From the NCBI RefSeq assembly GCF_032337115.1, contig NZ_JAVXZY010000006.1, positions 298,890 to 362,889 of the forward strand: a stretch of DNA of 64,000 nucleotides, written 5' to 3'. Shown here piece after piece: positions 18,801 to 27,273 of the stretch (position 1 is its first letter; each line of letters starts with the position of its first letter). This DNA comes from Roseateles_C aquae (lineage in GTDB: Bacteria > Pseudomonadota > Gammaproteobacteria > Burkholderiales > Burkholderiaceae_C). A program made the position numbers and the translations under genes. Under the pieces are notes generated by a model. That model ran no database searches and had not been told where the DNA came from. It saw nothing but the letters and a program-made list of their open reading frames with translations.

Positions 18801-20388
18801 CGCCGTCCAGGATGTTGACGAAGCTGACATTGCCCGCGCGAGCGCCGCTGGACAGCACCGCATTGCCATGGCTGGTCGGGCCGCCGATCAGCTCCAGCCG
18901 CGAACCGGCGCCCTGCACCGTCAGATAGGCATAGGCCGTCTCGCCGCCAGTGCCGCTGGGTGAAGGCAGACCGCCAGCCAGGGCGAGTCGGTCGGTGCGC
19001 AGCAGCCCGCCGTGGTCAATGGTGATATGGCCCCTGGTCTGTCCACCGGGTTGGCCGAAGGTCCAGGGCTCCAGCGGCGGACGGGCGACATTGATCCAGG
19101 CCACTTCGAGTCCGCCCACAAAGCTGGCCTGCGAACCTGCGCCGTCGATCAGCAGCCGGCCATCGGAGCCGGCCGCATTGCCGATCTGGTTGCCGCACCA
19201 CTGGTTGACGCAAGCGGCCGAGCTACCGTCGGCCAGCAACTGGCCGCCTTGACGAATCTCCATCAGGCCCACGCCGTTCTGCCCCAAGGCCAAACGTCCG
19301 TTGCCCACACCGTCCAGTGTCAGGCGGGCGTTCTGACCGAGCAGCACGGTGCCCTTGCCGCTGCCGTTGTCGCCGACCCGAAGCAGTCCGGCATGCAGCT
19401 GGGCATCGTTCAGTTCCAGCACGCCCACGCCGCCATTGCCGACGCTCAGTGCCCCGGCCATGCCGAAATCGGCCATGCTGCCGCTATTCATTTGCATGCG
19501 CCCTTCAGCACCGATTTCGCCGATCGACGAAAAGCCGCCATCGACGACGTTCAGTTGCGCGCCGTTGGCCAGCTGGAGCGTTGCGGTCGAACGGACACCT
19601 GCGCCAATATGCAGATGCGCTTGCGGATCGTTGAAGGCATTGCCGCTGATGTTCCAGCGCGTGCCCACACCGTCGATCACCACATTGGCAAAGCTGCGTT
19701 CGGTTCCCGTGGAACTGGGCCCCGTCCAGCTGGCACCAATGCTGGCCGAACCGGTGCTCAGCAAGGCGCCCTGCAACACCTGCACGTTGCCGTGGCTGTC
19801 CTGCCCGGGCGTGCCAAAGCCTGGCTGGGCATAGCGCGCACCAACATTGAACCAGCCCGCCAGCAGGGCCTGGCTGCCTGCGCCGCTGACCGTCAGGCTG
19901 CCCGAGGAGCCGGCCGTATTGCTGATGATGGTGCCGCAGTTGCGCCAGCCCTGCGCGCAGGCGGCCAGATCCACGGTCGAATCCAGCGTGCCGCCATTGC
20001 TGACCAGGAGCGTGCCGACGCCGTAGTGGCCAATCTCCAGTCTGAAATCATTGCCGCCGGCATGAAGCTCCAGACGGCTGCCGCTGCCATCAATCTTGAC
20101 ATCGCCGCTGCCACCACCGGCCGCCACCCGCAGCCCCGCCAGACTGACCTGGCTGCCGGCCAGCACCTCAAAGCTGCCATTACCACCGGCGCCGACGTAG
20201 AGCAGGCTGCCCGGCAGATTGACATCGCCCGGGCCGATGGGCGCCGGGTTGCCGGGGTCCAGCCAATAGGGGCCGCTGAGCTGAACCGTGGCCTGGCCCG
20301 GTGAGCAGACCAGGGCCAGCAGCGCGGCCTGGGCCATGGCCAGCGCCAGGCGGCGCGGCTTGAATGACTGACGCTTGACGACTTGCAT
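15841..20388 (-). CDS. 1515-residue autotransporter-like repeat protein with PEP-CTERM signal
   Basis: A signal peptide (about residues 1-33) is followed by about 1400 residues of beta-helix-like repeats. The recurring phrases are VSNGA-L, G-GS-L-LSG and GAGS, as in the passenger repeats of autotransporters. Three copies of a larger unit contain a paired-Cys loop: CAQGWRNCG (C144/C151), CVNQWCG (about 391-396) and CLTHWCG (about 750-755), each followed by an N-AG-LT-GAGS block. The C-terminus is a PEP-CTERM sorting signal (VPEPATWAMLMMGMLVMGW then RRR), so it should be processed by an exosortase, not inserted as a beta-barrel. Likely a surface or matrix protein. It converges on the thioredoxin-fold gene 16 bp away. 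Confidence 0.85.
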   Translation of the reverse strand: MQVVKRQSFKPRRLALAMAQAALLALVCSPGQATVQLSGPYWLDPGNPAPIGPGDVNLPGSLLYVGAGGNGSFEVLAGSQVSLAGLRVAAGGGSGDVKIDGSGSRLELHAGGNDFRLEIGHYGVGTLLVSNGGTLDSTVDLAACAQGWRNCGTIISNTAGSSGSLTVSGAGSQALLAGWFNVGARYAQPGFGTPGQDSHGNVQVLQGALLSTGSASIGASWTGPSSTGTERSFANVVIDGVGTRWNISGNAFNDPQAHLHIGAGVRSTATLQLANGAQLNVVDGGFSSIGEIGAEGRMQMNSGSMADFGMAGALSVGNGGVGVLELNDAQLHAGLLRVGDNGSGKGTVLLGQNARLTLDGVGNGRLALGQNGVGLMEIRQGGQLLADGSSAACVNQWCGNQIGNAAGSDGRLLIDGAGSQASFVGGLEVAWINVARPPLEPWTFGQPGGQTRGHITIDHGGLLRTDRLALAGGLPSPSGTGGETAYAYLTVQGAGSRLELIGGPTSHGNAVLSSGARAGNVSFVNILDGAQLLLQSAPSADTTFALDWGGGQSQVLVDGLGSGLTLTGGAHSFLGVAHGGGNSQLTLSHGASLAMSGDWRGATIGGRGGPAFDQLGQGTMQVLSGAQWTGAQQISVGTQGAQGSLLLSDAGSRLALSTVSGDPNSGRLEIGPDGQGSLAVSNGALVQANRLQIGSGNLSGWGTASISGSQGGQASRVELSAVDFHRLGLEQGQLTISNGGVLDATLDASTCLTHWCGTFIANNAGADARLTITGAGSRASFLDTFYVGGSYVSAPPLGSYIAGEPGGSTRVDLRVLNGGRLETESVRMGNSGNGPAADGSERVSVNVLLDGPGSVWHVQGGAGTKAQVAGFSTGLNTGGAGAVQNVQVGITVRNGAQLQFSSDANSSNQLVLARDGGQSSMLVTGAGSALSFADAGSSAIWIGRNAGMASLSVANGAQLLGINLVQMGTQGGFGQFKLDGAATRAIFGPEFASLQVGRSGGVGSASISNGAQLLMSSALQNYVVIGEGVDGSGRAAQGALRLDGAGSLIDMHTVASPDYGINPLVLVGQNGFGSLSISNGAKLHMQGDRVPNADEALFTWMTVGNGPSSAAAGTLQLSGLGSEIRQDGFNAGLAVGRYANGSGSMTVSNGAQFIGTAVMVGRDGGRGTIKLDAASMQLGGQWLPGATNIAIGAGVALGSGAGGTGSLSLDHGASLVISNAGSEGAHLVLGGNFVQNQGSGLLDVAGGSSIALNAGPGAAMVVIGHDGQGLATFRGASQLQLGDGSLLIARDAAGIGQLRLSEGSSAQAGYVGVGAWNGSDTGVATLIVNDGSVLTAQTIEVGGHGYVGGTGTLIGNVINRGVFSPGNSPGTLHIQGSFQNQAGGRLVLEVQSDGHGGFVTDQLLFANGASVSLDQLQLSFHFLGNTDPNAFQASGLFGVNTFLQQGGHGLDASLFNQVSYTASADAYQISNFSFNASTGAVFSAQPVPEPATWAMLMMGMLVMGWRRRAMRGGRN

Positions 20389-20489
20389 GACAACCCCATC
20401 CTTGATGTTTTTGGATGGGTGCCAGCATCGGGCTTGACCCCGCGTGGCGAATCATCAGCTTTGCGGATTCGCCTTGGCAATGACGCGGC

Positions 20490-21257
20490 TCAGAGCGCCA
20501 GTCGATGCGCCTGCAGGCTGAGCATGCCGTCGAAGATCAGCGACTCGTGCAGCTCGTGTTCGATCTCCAGCGTCGGCGAGACCTTCCAGCCGGCACCGCC
20601 GGTCATCAGCGTCAGCGGCGCCTCGCCGCAGCGCTTGCTCAGATGCCGGTGCATCCGCTCGATCGCCCCGGTGATCGCGTAGGTGCCCCCGCTGGTCAGC
20701 GCATCGGAGGTGTTGGTCGGGAACTCGCGCACCTCGCCGGTCGGCACGCGCAGGCCGGCGGTGCCGCCTTCCAGTGCGCGCAGCATGATGCCGTGGCCGG
20801 GCAGGATCAGGCCGCCAAGGAAATTACCCTCGGCATCGAGGGCGTCAACGGTCACCGCCGTGCCGATCATCACCACCAGCGCCGGGCGCGGCCGGCCGCG
20901 CTGCAGCACATGGGAGCGGGCGCCGATCAAGGCGACGAAACGGTCGGTGCCCAGGCGGCCAGGATGATCGTAGCCATTGCTGACGCCACCGGCCTGCGCG
21001 CTGGACACCACCCAGCGGGCTTCGTTGTCCCACAGTTCCAGCTGCTCCTCAACGCGTCGACGCACCGCGTCGCCGGCGACATTGCAGCCCAGCACGCTGT
21101 GCGGCGGGGCCAGCGTCTTCCAGTCGCCCTCGGCCAGTTGATCAATGTTCTCCAGGAAGACGGCGCCATGGGCCAGCATCTTGCTGCCCGGCTGCGGGGC
21201 GGCATAGCAGGCCCATTTCAGGCGGGTATTGCCGATGTCGATGGCGAGAAAGCTCAT
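20490..21257 (-). CDS. coaX: Type III pantothenate kinase
   Basis: A 255-residue protein starting MSFLAIDIGNTRLKWACYA, the phosphate-1 motif of the ASKHA fold in CoaX. The catalytic-Asp region appears as PGRLGTDRFVALIGA and the adenosine region as MIGTAVTVDALD. It phosphorylates pantothenate at the first step of coenzyme A synthesis. The start at 21257 matches the family; codons further upstream in the frame are not conserved in character. It is divergent from the ABC transporter genes. Confidence 0.95.
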   Translation of the reverse strand: MSFLAIDIGNTRLKWACYAAPQPGSKMLAHGAVFLENIDQLAEGDWKTLAPPHSVLGCNVAGDAVRRRVEEQLELWDNEARWVVSSAQAGGVSNGYDHPGRLGTDRFVALIGARSHVLQRGRPRPALVVMIGTAVTVDALDAEGNFLGGLILPGHGIMLRALEGGTAGLRVPTGEVREFPTNTSDALTSGGTYAITGAIERMHRHLSKRCGEAPLTLMTGGAGWKVSPTLEIEHELHESLIFDGMLSLQAHRLAL

Positions 21258-21470
21258 GGTGCTGAGAAGCGGGAACAAAGGCCCCGGCAGGCGGCGACGG
21301 GGCAAAGCCTAACAGCTTTGCATCGCCTCGCTGACCGAGCCTCGCCCGTCCGCCGATGCGGCGGCCTGCCCCCGGGCTGCTGCAGTCTGTCGAAAGCGGT
21401 TTGGCGGCCGGCCGGGCGCTCTCTAGGCTGCGAGCCATCGCATGCCCGCCATGCCCATCCAGCCCCAGCC

Positions 21471-22331
21471 ATGCTCACCCTGAAGAATCTTGTGAAAACC
21501 TATGGTGCACTGCGCGCCGTCGACGATGTCTCGCTGGAACTGCGCCCCGGCGTGGTCGGCCTGATCGGCCACAACGGTGCCGGCAAGACAACGCTGATGC
21601 AGATGCTGGCCACACTCAGCAAACCCAGCAGCGGCCAGATCCTGCTCGACGGCCAGGACATCGTCGCCCATCCGGAGCTGATGCGCCGCCGGCTCGGCTA
21701 TCTGCCGCAGGACTTTGGCGTCTATCCGCATCTGAGCGCCCTGGAGTTCCTGCAGTATTTCGCCGCACTGAAGGGTGTACGCGACCCGGCCCGCATCCGC
21801 CGGCTGCTGGAACTGGTCAATCTGCAGGACCACGCCCACCGTCAGGCAGCCGGCTTTTCCGGCGGCATGCGCCAGCGCCTGGGCATCGCGCAGGCCTTGT
21901 TGAACGACCCCGATGTGCTGATCGTCGACGAGCCCACCGCTGGCCTGGACCCCGAGGAGCGGCTCCGCTTTCGCCATCTGCTCAGCGAAATCGGCTTCTC
22001 CAAGCTGGTCATCGTGTCCACCCACATCGTCTCGGACGTCGAGAACATGGCCGGCCATCTGGCCATCATGCGCCAGGGCAAGCTGGTCGTCTACGAATCA
22101 CCGGAAGCGCTGCTGCAGCGCGCCCGCGGACAGGTCTGGTCGGCGCTGCTGGAGCCGCAGCACTACGAAAGCTTGCGCGGCCAGGTTCATGTCTTGCAGG
22201 CCCAGCGCATCGGCGCGCAGATCCAGGCCCGCATCAGCCATGCGAGCCAGCCCTGCCCTGGTGCGCTGCTGAGCGAGCCCAGCCTGGAGGAAGCACTGAT
22301 GGCGCAGCGTTATGCGCTGCAGGCCGCATGA
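21471..22331 (+). CDS. ABC transporter ATP-binding protein (ABC-2 type)
   Basis: A 286-residue ATPase with Walker A GHNGAGKTT, Q-loop LPQDFGVYP, signature FSGGMRQRLG, Walker B VLIVDEPTAGLD and H-loop STHI. A C-terminal extension of about 60 residues is typical of CcmA/NatA-type exporters. The permease follows after 10 bp, so the pair forms one exporter. Confidence 0.93.
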   Translation: MLTLKNLVKTYGALRAVDDVSLELRPGVVGLIGHNGAGKTTLMQMLATLSKPSSGQILLDGQDIVAHPELMRRRLGYLPQDFGVYPHLSALEFLQYFAALKGVRDPARIRRLLELVNLQDHAHRQAAGFSGGMRQRLGIAQALLNDPDVLIVDEPTAGLDPEERLRFRHLLSEIGFSKLVIVSTHIVSDVENMAGHLAIMRQGKLVVYESPEALLQRARGQVWSALLEPQHYESLRGQVHVLQAQRIGAQIQARISHASQPCPGALLSEPSLEEALMAQRYALQAA

Positions 22332-22341
22332 GGAGCCGCTG

Positions 22342-23925
22342 ATGAATCTGCACGCTTTTGCCGCCCTGGTGCTCAACGAAGTGCGGCTGCGCAGCCGCCG
22401 CACCAGCACCCTGGTCGTGATGCTGGCCATGGTGGCGCTGGCCTGGCTGATGATTGCCGACCCGCACAGCGGCCGGGCCATGATGGTCGTCTCGCAGCAG
22501 CGCATGATTTACGACAGCAATGCGATCAGCTTTGGCACGGCCTTGCTCAGCGGCATGATGTTCGGCATCGCCGGCTTCTATCTCTCACGTGGTCGCAGCG
22601 AACTTGATCTGCGCCACGGCTGCGGTCAGGTGCTGGGCGCCACGCCGGTGAACAGCGCGATGCTGCTGCTGAGCCGCTGGCTCGGCGCCCTGCTCTTTCT
22701 TTGTGCCATGGCCGGCGTGGTGATGCTCGGCTGCATGGTGATGCAGGCCGTGCGCGGCGAAGCGCCGGTGCAGCCCTTGATCTATCTGCGCAGCTATGCA
22801 CTGACGCTGCTGCCCACGCTGATGCTTGCCGCCAGCCTGGCGACACTGTGCGACGCCTGGGTGCCCTTGATGGGCAAGCGCGGCGACCTGCTGTTCTTCG
22901 TGCTGTGGATCGCCCAGTTCTCGGCGCTGCCCGCCACCATGATCGATGCCGACAAGAACTTGAGCGCGCTGCAGCTGCACAGCTGGCTGGCGCTGGATGT
23001 GTCCGGCATCGCCGCACAGGCACTGCGCTTCAGCCAGCTGACGCTGCAGCCCAATCTGGCGGTCGGCGGCAGCAGCTTTGATGCCAGCTTGCCGCTGCTG
23101 ACCTTTCCGGACGGCTTCTGGAACGGCGAGATGCTGCTGCTGCGTCTGGCCTCCGCACTGCTGGCCCTGCTGCCGCTGCTGCCTGCCCTGGGCCTGTTCC
23201 ATCGCTTTGCGCCCGACAGGGTGCGTGTGCGCCAGTCCGCACAGCGCCCGCTGTGGGCGCGCGCGCTGCGGCGCCTGACCCAGCCGCTGGCGCGGCTGGT
23301 CGCTCGCGCACTGGGGCTGGCGGCGCGCTGGCCGGGTGCTGGCGGCCAGATCGTGGCCGATATGCTGCTGGCCTTGATCTGCCTGCCGGTCGCCATCGCC
23401 GTGCTGCCCCTGCTCTGGCTGCTGGGTCTGACGCTGCCCAGCGAGCACCTGCCCGCCTTGCTGGCCGCGGCGGTCGCCTGCTGGGGCGTACTGGTCAGCG
23501 AGCTGCCGGCACGCGACCAGCAAAGTGGCACGGCGGCCCTGCGCGCGGCCCTGCCCGGCGGTGCTGTGGGGCGCTACCAGCGCCAGTGGCTGGCGACGCT
23601 GTTGCTGGGCCTGCTGTTCACCGTGCCCAGCGGCTGGCGCTGGCTCGCTCAGGCGCCGCTGCACGCGGCCGCGCTGTGCGCCGGCCTGGTGCTCGTCAGC
23701 GGCATCGGCAGCCTGCTGGCGCAGAGCACCGGCGGCGGGCGCAGCGCCCTGGCCCTGTTCGCCTTCGGCTTCTATCTGACGACGCAGGTCCGTGATGTCG
23801 CCTGGTTCGATGCCTTTGGCTACAACGCCGCAGCAACGCCGAGCAGCTGTGCCGCACTGCTGCTCGGCGGTCTTGGCGCCGCGGCCCTGGGCCGCTGGCT
23901 GCTTCAGCAAGAGCACCGCTCTTAG
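22342..23925 (+). CDS. ABC-2 type transporter permease
   Basis: A 527-residue inner-membrane protein starting MNLHAFAALVLNEVRLRSRR with an AGGAG ribosome site. It has about twelve hydrophobic segments in two halves separated by a basic cytoplasmic region (about residues 295-335). Pairing and spacing with the ATPase indicate a single exporter. The substrate is not evident. The M1 peptidase gene converges only 7 bp downstream. ABC-2 permeases fused to or neighbouring M1 peptidases are known in other bacteria, so a shared role in peptide handling is possible. Confidence 0.88.
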   Translation: MNLHAFAALVLNEVRLRSRRTSTLVVMLAMVALAWLMIADPHSGRAMMVVSQQRMIYDSNAISFGTALLSGMMFGIAGFYLSRGRSELDLRHGCGQVLGATPVNSAMLLLSRWLGALLFLCAMAGVVMLGCMVMQAVRGEAPVQPLIYLRSYALTLLPTLMLAASLATLCDAWVPLMGKRGDLLFFVLWIAQFSALPATMIDADKNLSALQLHSWLALDVSGIAAQALRFSQLTLQPNLAVGGSSFDASLPLLTFPDGFWNGEMLLLRLASALLALLPLLPALGLFHRFAPDRVRVRQSAQRPLWARALRRLTQPLARLVARALGLAARWPGAGGQIVADMLLALICLPVAIAVLPLLWLLGLTLPSEHLPALLAAAVACWGVLVSELPARDQQSGTAALRAALPGGAVGRYQRQWLATLLLGLLFTVPSGWRWLAQAPLHAAALCAGLVLVSGIGSLLAQSTGGGRSALALFAFGFYLTTQVRDVAWFDAFGYNAAATPSSCAALLLGGLGAAALGRWLLQQEHRS

Positions 23926-23932
23926 GGCCGTC

Positions 23933-25243
23933 CTAGTCAACCCAGCGATCAAACAGCCCCTGCAGCGAGCGCCCGGCCGCCAGCTCCATCGCCCGCCGCA
24001 GATCGCCGGCGCGCACACCACGCGCGGGTGCCAGCGCGGCGCCGGCGCGGGTGTAGCGCTTCAGGCCGTCCCAGAATGCCGCCTCGCCGAGTTCGCTGCG
24101 CAGCGCCACCATGAAGAGCAGGCCCTTGCTGTAGTGGATGGCGCGCTTCATCCCAAGGTTAGGGTAGTCACCCGGCCAGGACAGCGGCCTGTCCCAGCCG
24201 GCATCGCGGGCACGCTGCCAGCGTTTCTCGGCCAGCTGCAGCTCGCGCTGATAGGCTGCCTCGCCCCAGCGATGCTGCTTCCAGGCGGCGGTCATGAAGC
24301 TGGTGATGCCCTCGTTGAGCCAGAACTCGGCCCAGCTGTCGCAGGTCAGCCAATTGCCCCACCACTGGTGCGCCAGTTCATGGACGATGACCCAGTCCTC
24401 CTGGGCGTCCTCGAGGATGGGATCGAGCATGGCCTTGCCGATCACCGCATGGCCGCTGACCTCCTGCGCCGCGCCGCCGGGCACCAGCACCTGCGTGTAG
24501 CGCGGCTGCGGCAGAGGCAGGCCGGCCTTGCTGCTCAGAAAGGCCAACATCGCCGGCGTCGGCGCAAAACGCGCCAGCAGATCGGCGGCCTCATCCCGCA
24601 CGCCCAGATAACGCAGCCTGCTTGCACCCACCGCCTGTTCGGCCTCGTGGAAGGCGCCGGCGGCAAAGCCCAGGGTGTAGAGCGGATAGGGGCGGCGCTC
24701 GGCCCAGCGCTGGCGCTGATCGGCCTGCTCGGGCAAGGGCAGGCCGCTGGCCACCGAGCGGTAGCCGTGCGGCAGCGTCAGCGTGGTGGTCAGCGTCGCC
24801 CGCGACAGCTCAGGCCCGGCGCAGGGCAGCCAGTCGCAGCTGGCATAGGCGGTGTAGACATGCTGCGTGCCGAACACCAGACCATTGCCCGGCCCGGCGC
24901 GATAGCTCAGTTCCAGCGTGATGGACTGCCCTACCGGCTGCGCCTGCGGCAGCGTCAAGCGCCAGCCCTCGGCCTCGCGCACGATCTGCGCCGGGGTCAG
25001 GTCTTGCCCGGCGAGGCGAGCGCCGAGCAATTGCAAATGCGGCGCATTGAGCCAGAGCTGATCGACCGCCACGCGGCTGGCCGGCCAGCGCAGGCGGGCC
25101 TGGCCGTGCAGGGTCTGCGCATCGAAGTCGGGGCGCAGCTGCAGCTCGTAGTGTTCGGCGGGCGCCTCAGGCAGGGTGGCGGCCAGCAGCGAGGGTGGCA
25201 GCAGCGCGAGCGTGGCAAGAAGAATCAGCGAGAACGATGGCAT
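23933..25243 (-). CDS. Exported M1-family metallopeptidase
   Basis: A 436-residue protein with a signal peptide (about residues 1-21, ending LLAA). It has the gluzincin zinc motif HELAHQWWGN followed 18 residues on by the Glu ligand in WLNEGITSF. This is the N-terminal plus catalytic part of the M1 fold without the large C-terminal domain. The exopeptidase GxMEN motif is not conserved; the corresponding place reads VPGGAAQEVSGH, so aminopeptidase activity is uncertain. The start overlaps the mgtC-like stop by one base (TGATG), suggesting coupling. Confidence 0.88.
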   Translation of the reverse strand: MPSFSLILLATLALLPPSLLAATLPEAPAEHYELQLRPDFDAQTLHGQARLRWPASRVAVDQLWLNAPHLQLLGARLAGQDLTPAQIVREAEGWRLTLPQAQPVGQSITLELSYRAGPGNGLVFGTQHVYTAYASCDWLPCAGPELSRATLTTTLTLPHGYRSVASGLPLPEQADQRQRWAERRPYPLYTLGFAAGAFHEAEQAVGASRLRYLGVRDEAADLLARFAPTPAMLAFLSSKAGLPLPQPRYTQVLVPGGAAQEVSGHAVIGKAMLDPILEDAQEDWVIVHELAHQWWGNWLTCDSWAEFWLNEGITSFMTAAWKQHRWGEAAYQRELQLAEKRWQRARDAGWDRPLSWPGDYPNLGMKRAIHYSKGLLFMVALRSELGEAAFWDGLKRYTRAGAALAPARGVRAGDLRRAMELAAGRSLQGLFDRWVD

Positions 25244-26001
25244 CAGTTGCGGGCATGGGTGACGCGATATTCCGCCACCCCGGGCAAATCATGCAGGCGG
25301 CTGGAGAAACGCGTCAGCGTTTCGGGGCCGTAATTGTGCTTGGCGGTGCAGACGAAGCGCCATTCCTCATGCTGGCCGGCATGCTCGATCGCCAGCGAGC
25401 CGGGGGCGAAGCGATAGCCCAGCTGCTCGGTGAAGGCGGCCAGCTCGGCCTGCTGAAAATGGCGCTGCGGCACGCCGCGAATCATCACCGAGATGGCCGG
25501 GTGAGACGGCAGATAGGCCTCCAGCTTGGCGCCCCACATCATCAGGCTGGCGCACAGCACGGTGAGCATGATGGCGGCGAAATAAAAACCCATGCCGAGC
25601 AGGATGCCGATGGCCGAGGCCGACCACAGCGAGGCCGCCGTCGTCAGCCCGCTGATGTTCATGCCCTCGCGCATGATCACGCCGGCGCACAGAAAACCGA
25701 TGCCGGTGACCACGCCCTGGATCACCCGCGTTGGATCGGCGATCAGCGGCGCCACACCGCCGGCCGCATGGCCGCCGTACCACTGCTGCGGGTAGGCCAG
25801 CAGGATGACGACGCCGGTCGAGGCCACGCAGACCAGTGCATAGGTGCGCATGCCGGCGGCGCGGCCGTGATAGGCCCGCTCGTAACCGAGGATCAGCCCC
25901 AGCGCCGTGGCGCCCAAGAGGTGCAAGAGCATCAGCACATTGGCCTGCCATTGCTCGGCGGTCCAGTAGCGCAGCAGATGATCCAGGTCGAGCAGATTCA
26001 T
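25243..26001 (-). CDS. MgtC/SapB-family membrane protein
   Basis: A 252-residue protein. The first 140 residues hold the MgtC signature (LGLILGYERAYHGRAAGMRTYALVC, GVVTGIGFLCAGVIM) with four to five membrane spans. The C-terminal about 90 residues are a soluble ACT-like domain. MgtC proteins modulate Mg2+ homeostasis and F-type ATPase or signalling in pathogens; the role in free-living species is unclear. It is coupled to the downstream M1 peptidase gene. Confidence 0.9.
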   Translation of the reverse strand: MNLLDLDHLLRYWTAEQWQANVLMLLHLLGATALGLILGYERAYHGRAAGMRTYALVCVASTGVVILLAYPQQWYGGHAAGGVAPLIADPTRVIQGVVTGIGFLCAGVIMREGMNISGLTTAASLWSASAIGILLGMGFYFAAIMLTVLCASLMMWGAKLEAYLPSHPAISVMIRGVPQRHFQQAELAAFTEQLGYRFAPGSLAIEHAGQHEEWRFVCTAKHNYGPETLTRFSSRLHDLPGVAEYRVTHARN

Positions 26002-26056
26002 GGCGGCTTTCGCGAGCGGGGGTCAGGCCATGCTAAGCCCGTCGCCGGCAAAAGAA

Positions 26057-26088
26057 ACGGGGCCGCGGCGCATGGCACCCGGCCCCGT
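26057..26088 (-). terminator. Terminator of the triple-FKBP gene
   Basis: ACGGGGCCG (26057-26065) and CGGCCCCGT (26080-26088) form a 9-bp stem. On the minus strand it is followed by a T-rich run (TTTCTTTT), 39 bp after the FKBP stop codon. Confidence 0.7.
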
Positions 26089-26126
26089 CGGCTGCGCGCA
26101 ACGCAGGCCGTGCTCAAGACAAAAGA

Positions 26127-27239
26127 TCAGACCGCCAGCAGCTCGACCTCGAACAGCAGCGTGGCGTTCGGCGGAATCACGCCACCGGCGCCTTGCGCCC
26201 CATAGCCCAGCTCCGAGGGAATGACCAGCATGCGCCGGCCACCCACCTTCATGCCCTGCACGCCCTCGTCCCAGCCGGGGATGACCTGGCCGTGGTCGAG
26301 ATGGAAGCGGAACGGGTCGCCGCGGTCCTTGCTGGAATCGAACTTCTTGCCGCGCAGGCCGTTGCGGAACAGCCAGCCGGTGTAGTGCACGGTGACGCGC
26401 TTGCCGGGCTGGGCCACGGCGCCATCGCCGACCACCACATCCTGGTACTGCAGGCCGCTGGCCGTCGTCTGCAGGTCCAGTTCGACCGCCTCATCGCCGC
26501 CGCTGACCGCCAGCAGGTCGACTTCAAAAATCAGCGTGGCGCCCGGAGGAATCACGCCGCCGGCCCCGCGTTGCCCATAGCCCAGCTCGGCCGGGATCAC
26601 CAGCCAGCGCGTGCCGCCGACCTTCATGCCCTGCACGCCCTCGTCCCAGCCGCGGATCACCCGGCCACCGCCCAGCTCGAAGCCGAAGGGCTGGCCGCGG
26701 CTCTTGCTGGAGTCGAACTTCTTGCCGCGTTGGCCGTCCTTGTAGAGCCAGCCGGTGTAGTGAACGGTGACGTCCTGACCGGCCGCCGCCACGGCGCCAT
26801 CGCCAAGCACCGTGTCCTGCAGCTGCAGGCCGCTGGGCAGGGTCTGCAAGTCCAGCGCCAGCGGCTCCTCGCCACCGCGCGCGGACAGGAGCTGCACCTC
26901 GAACATCAGCGTCGAATTCGGCGGGATGTCGCTGCCGGCGCCGCGAGCGCCATAGCCCAGCTGCGGCGGGATCACCAGCACACGGGTGCCGCCGATCTTC
27001 ATGCCCTGCACACCTTCGTCCCAGCCGCGGATGACCATGCCGCCGTCGAGTTCGAATTCGAAGGGCTCATGGCGGTCGCGGCTGGAGTCAAACTTGGCCC
27101 CCTTGACCCAGTCGCCGGCGCTGTTCTTGCTGTAGAGCCAGCCGGTGTAGTGGACGCTGACGTCCTGGCCGGCGCGCGCCACGGCGCCTTCGCCCACCAC
27201 GGTGTCTTCGTACTGCAGGCCGCTGTCGGTGGTGATCAT
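26127..27239 (-). CDS. Peptidyl-prolyl isomerase with three tandem FKBP domains
   Basis: A 370-residue protein made of three complete FKBP domains (about residues 1-118, 127-242 and 252-370). Each contains VHYTGWL, KFDSS, VI-GWDEGVQGMK-GG and an LGYG-(R/Q)GAG-IPP block. Linkers are short (GGEEPLALDLQ, GGDEAVELDLQ), suggesting unit duplication. No signal peptide is present, so it is cytoplasmic. Each domain keeps the Tyr, Phe/Asp and Trp residues of the FKBP pocket (domain 3 has VIPGWDEG). Most bacterial FKBPs have one domain. It probably acts as a multivalent prolyl isomerase/chaperone. It is monocistronic with its own terminator. Confidence 0.95.
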   Translation of the reverse strand: MITTDSGLQYEDTVVGEGAVARAGQDVSVHYTGWLYSKNSAGDWVKGAKFDSSRDRHEPFEFELDGGMVIRGWDEGVQGMKIGGTRVLVIPPQLGYGARGAGSDIPPNSTLMFEVQLLSARGGEEPLALDLQTLPSGLQLQDTVLGDGAVAAAGQDVTVHYTGWLYKDGQRGKKFDSSKSRGQPFGFELGGGRVIRGWDEGVQGMKVGGTRWLVIPAELGYGQRGAGGVIPPGATLIFEVDLLAVSGGDEAVELDLQTTASGLQYQDVVVGDGAVAQPGKRVTVHYTGWLFRNGLRGKKFDSSKDRGDPFRFHLDHGQVIPGWDEGVQGMKVGGRRMLVIPSELGYGAQGAGGVIPPNATLLFEVELLAV

Positions 27240-27273
27240 GGGGATTCCTCGCTAATGAAATTTCAGGCCGGCA

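Noticed and set aside
22585..24021. 478-residue Gln-rich minus-strand frame
   Set aside because: Shadow of the ABC-2 permease, whose hydrophobic spans and ribosome site are clear.
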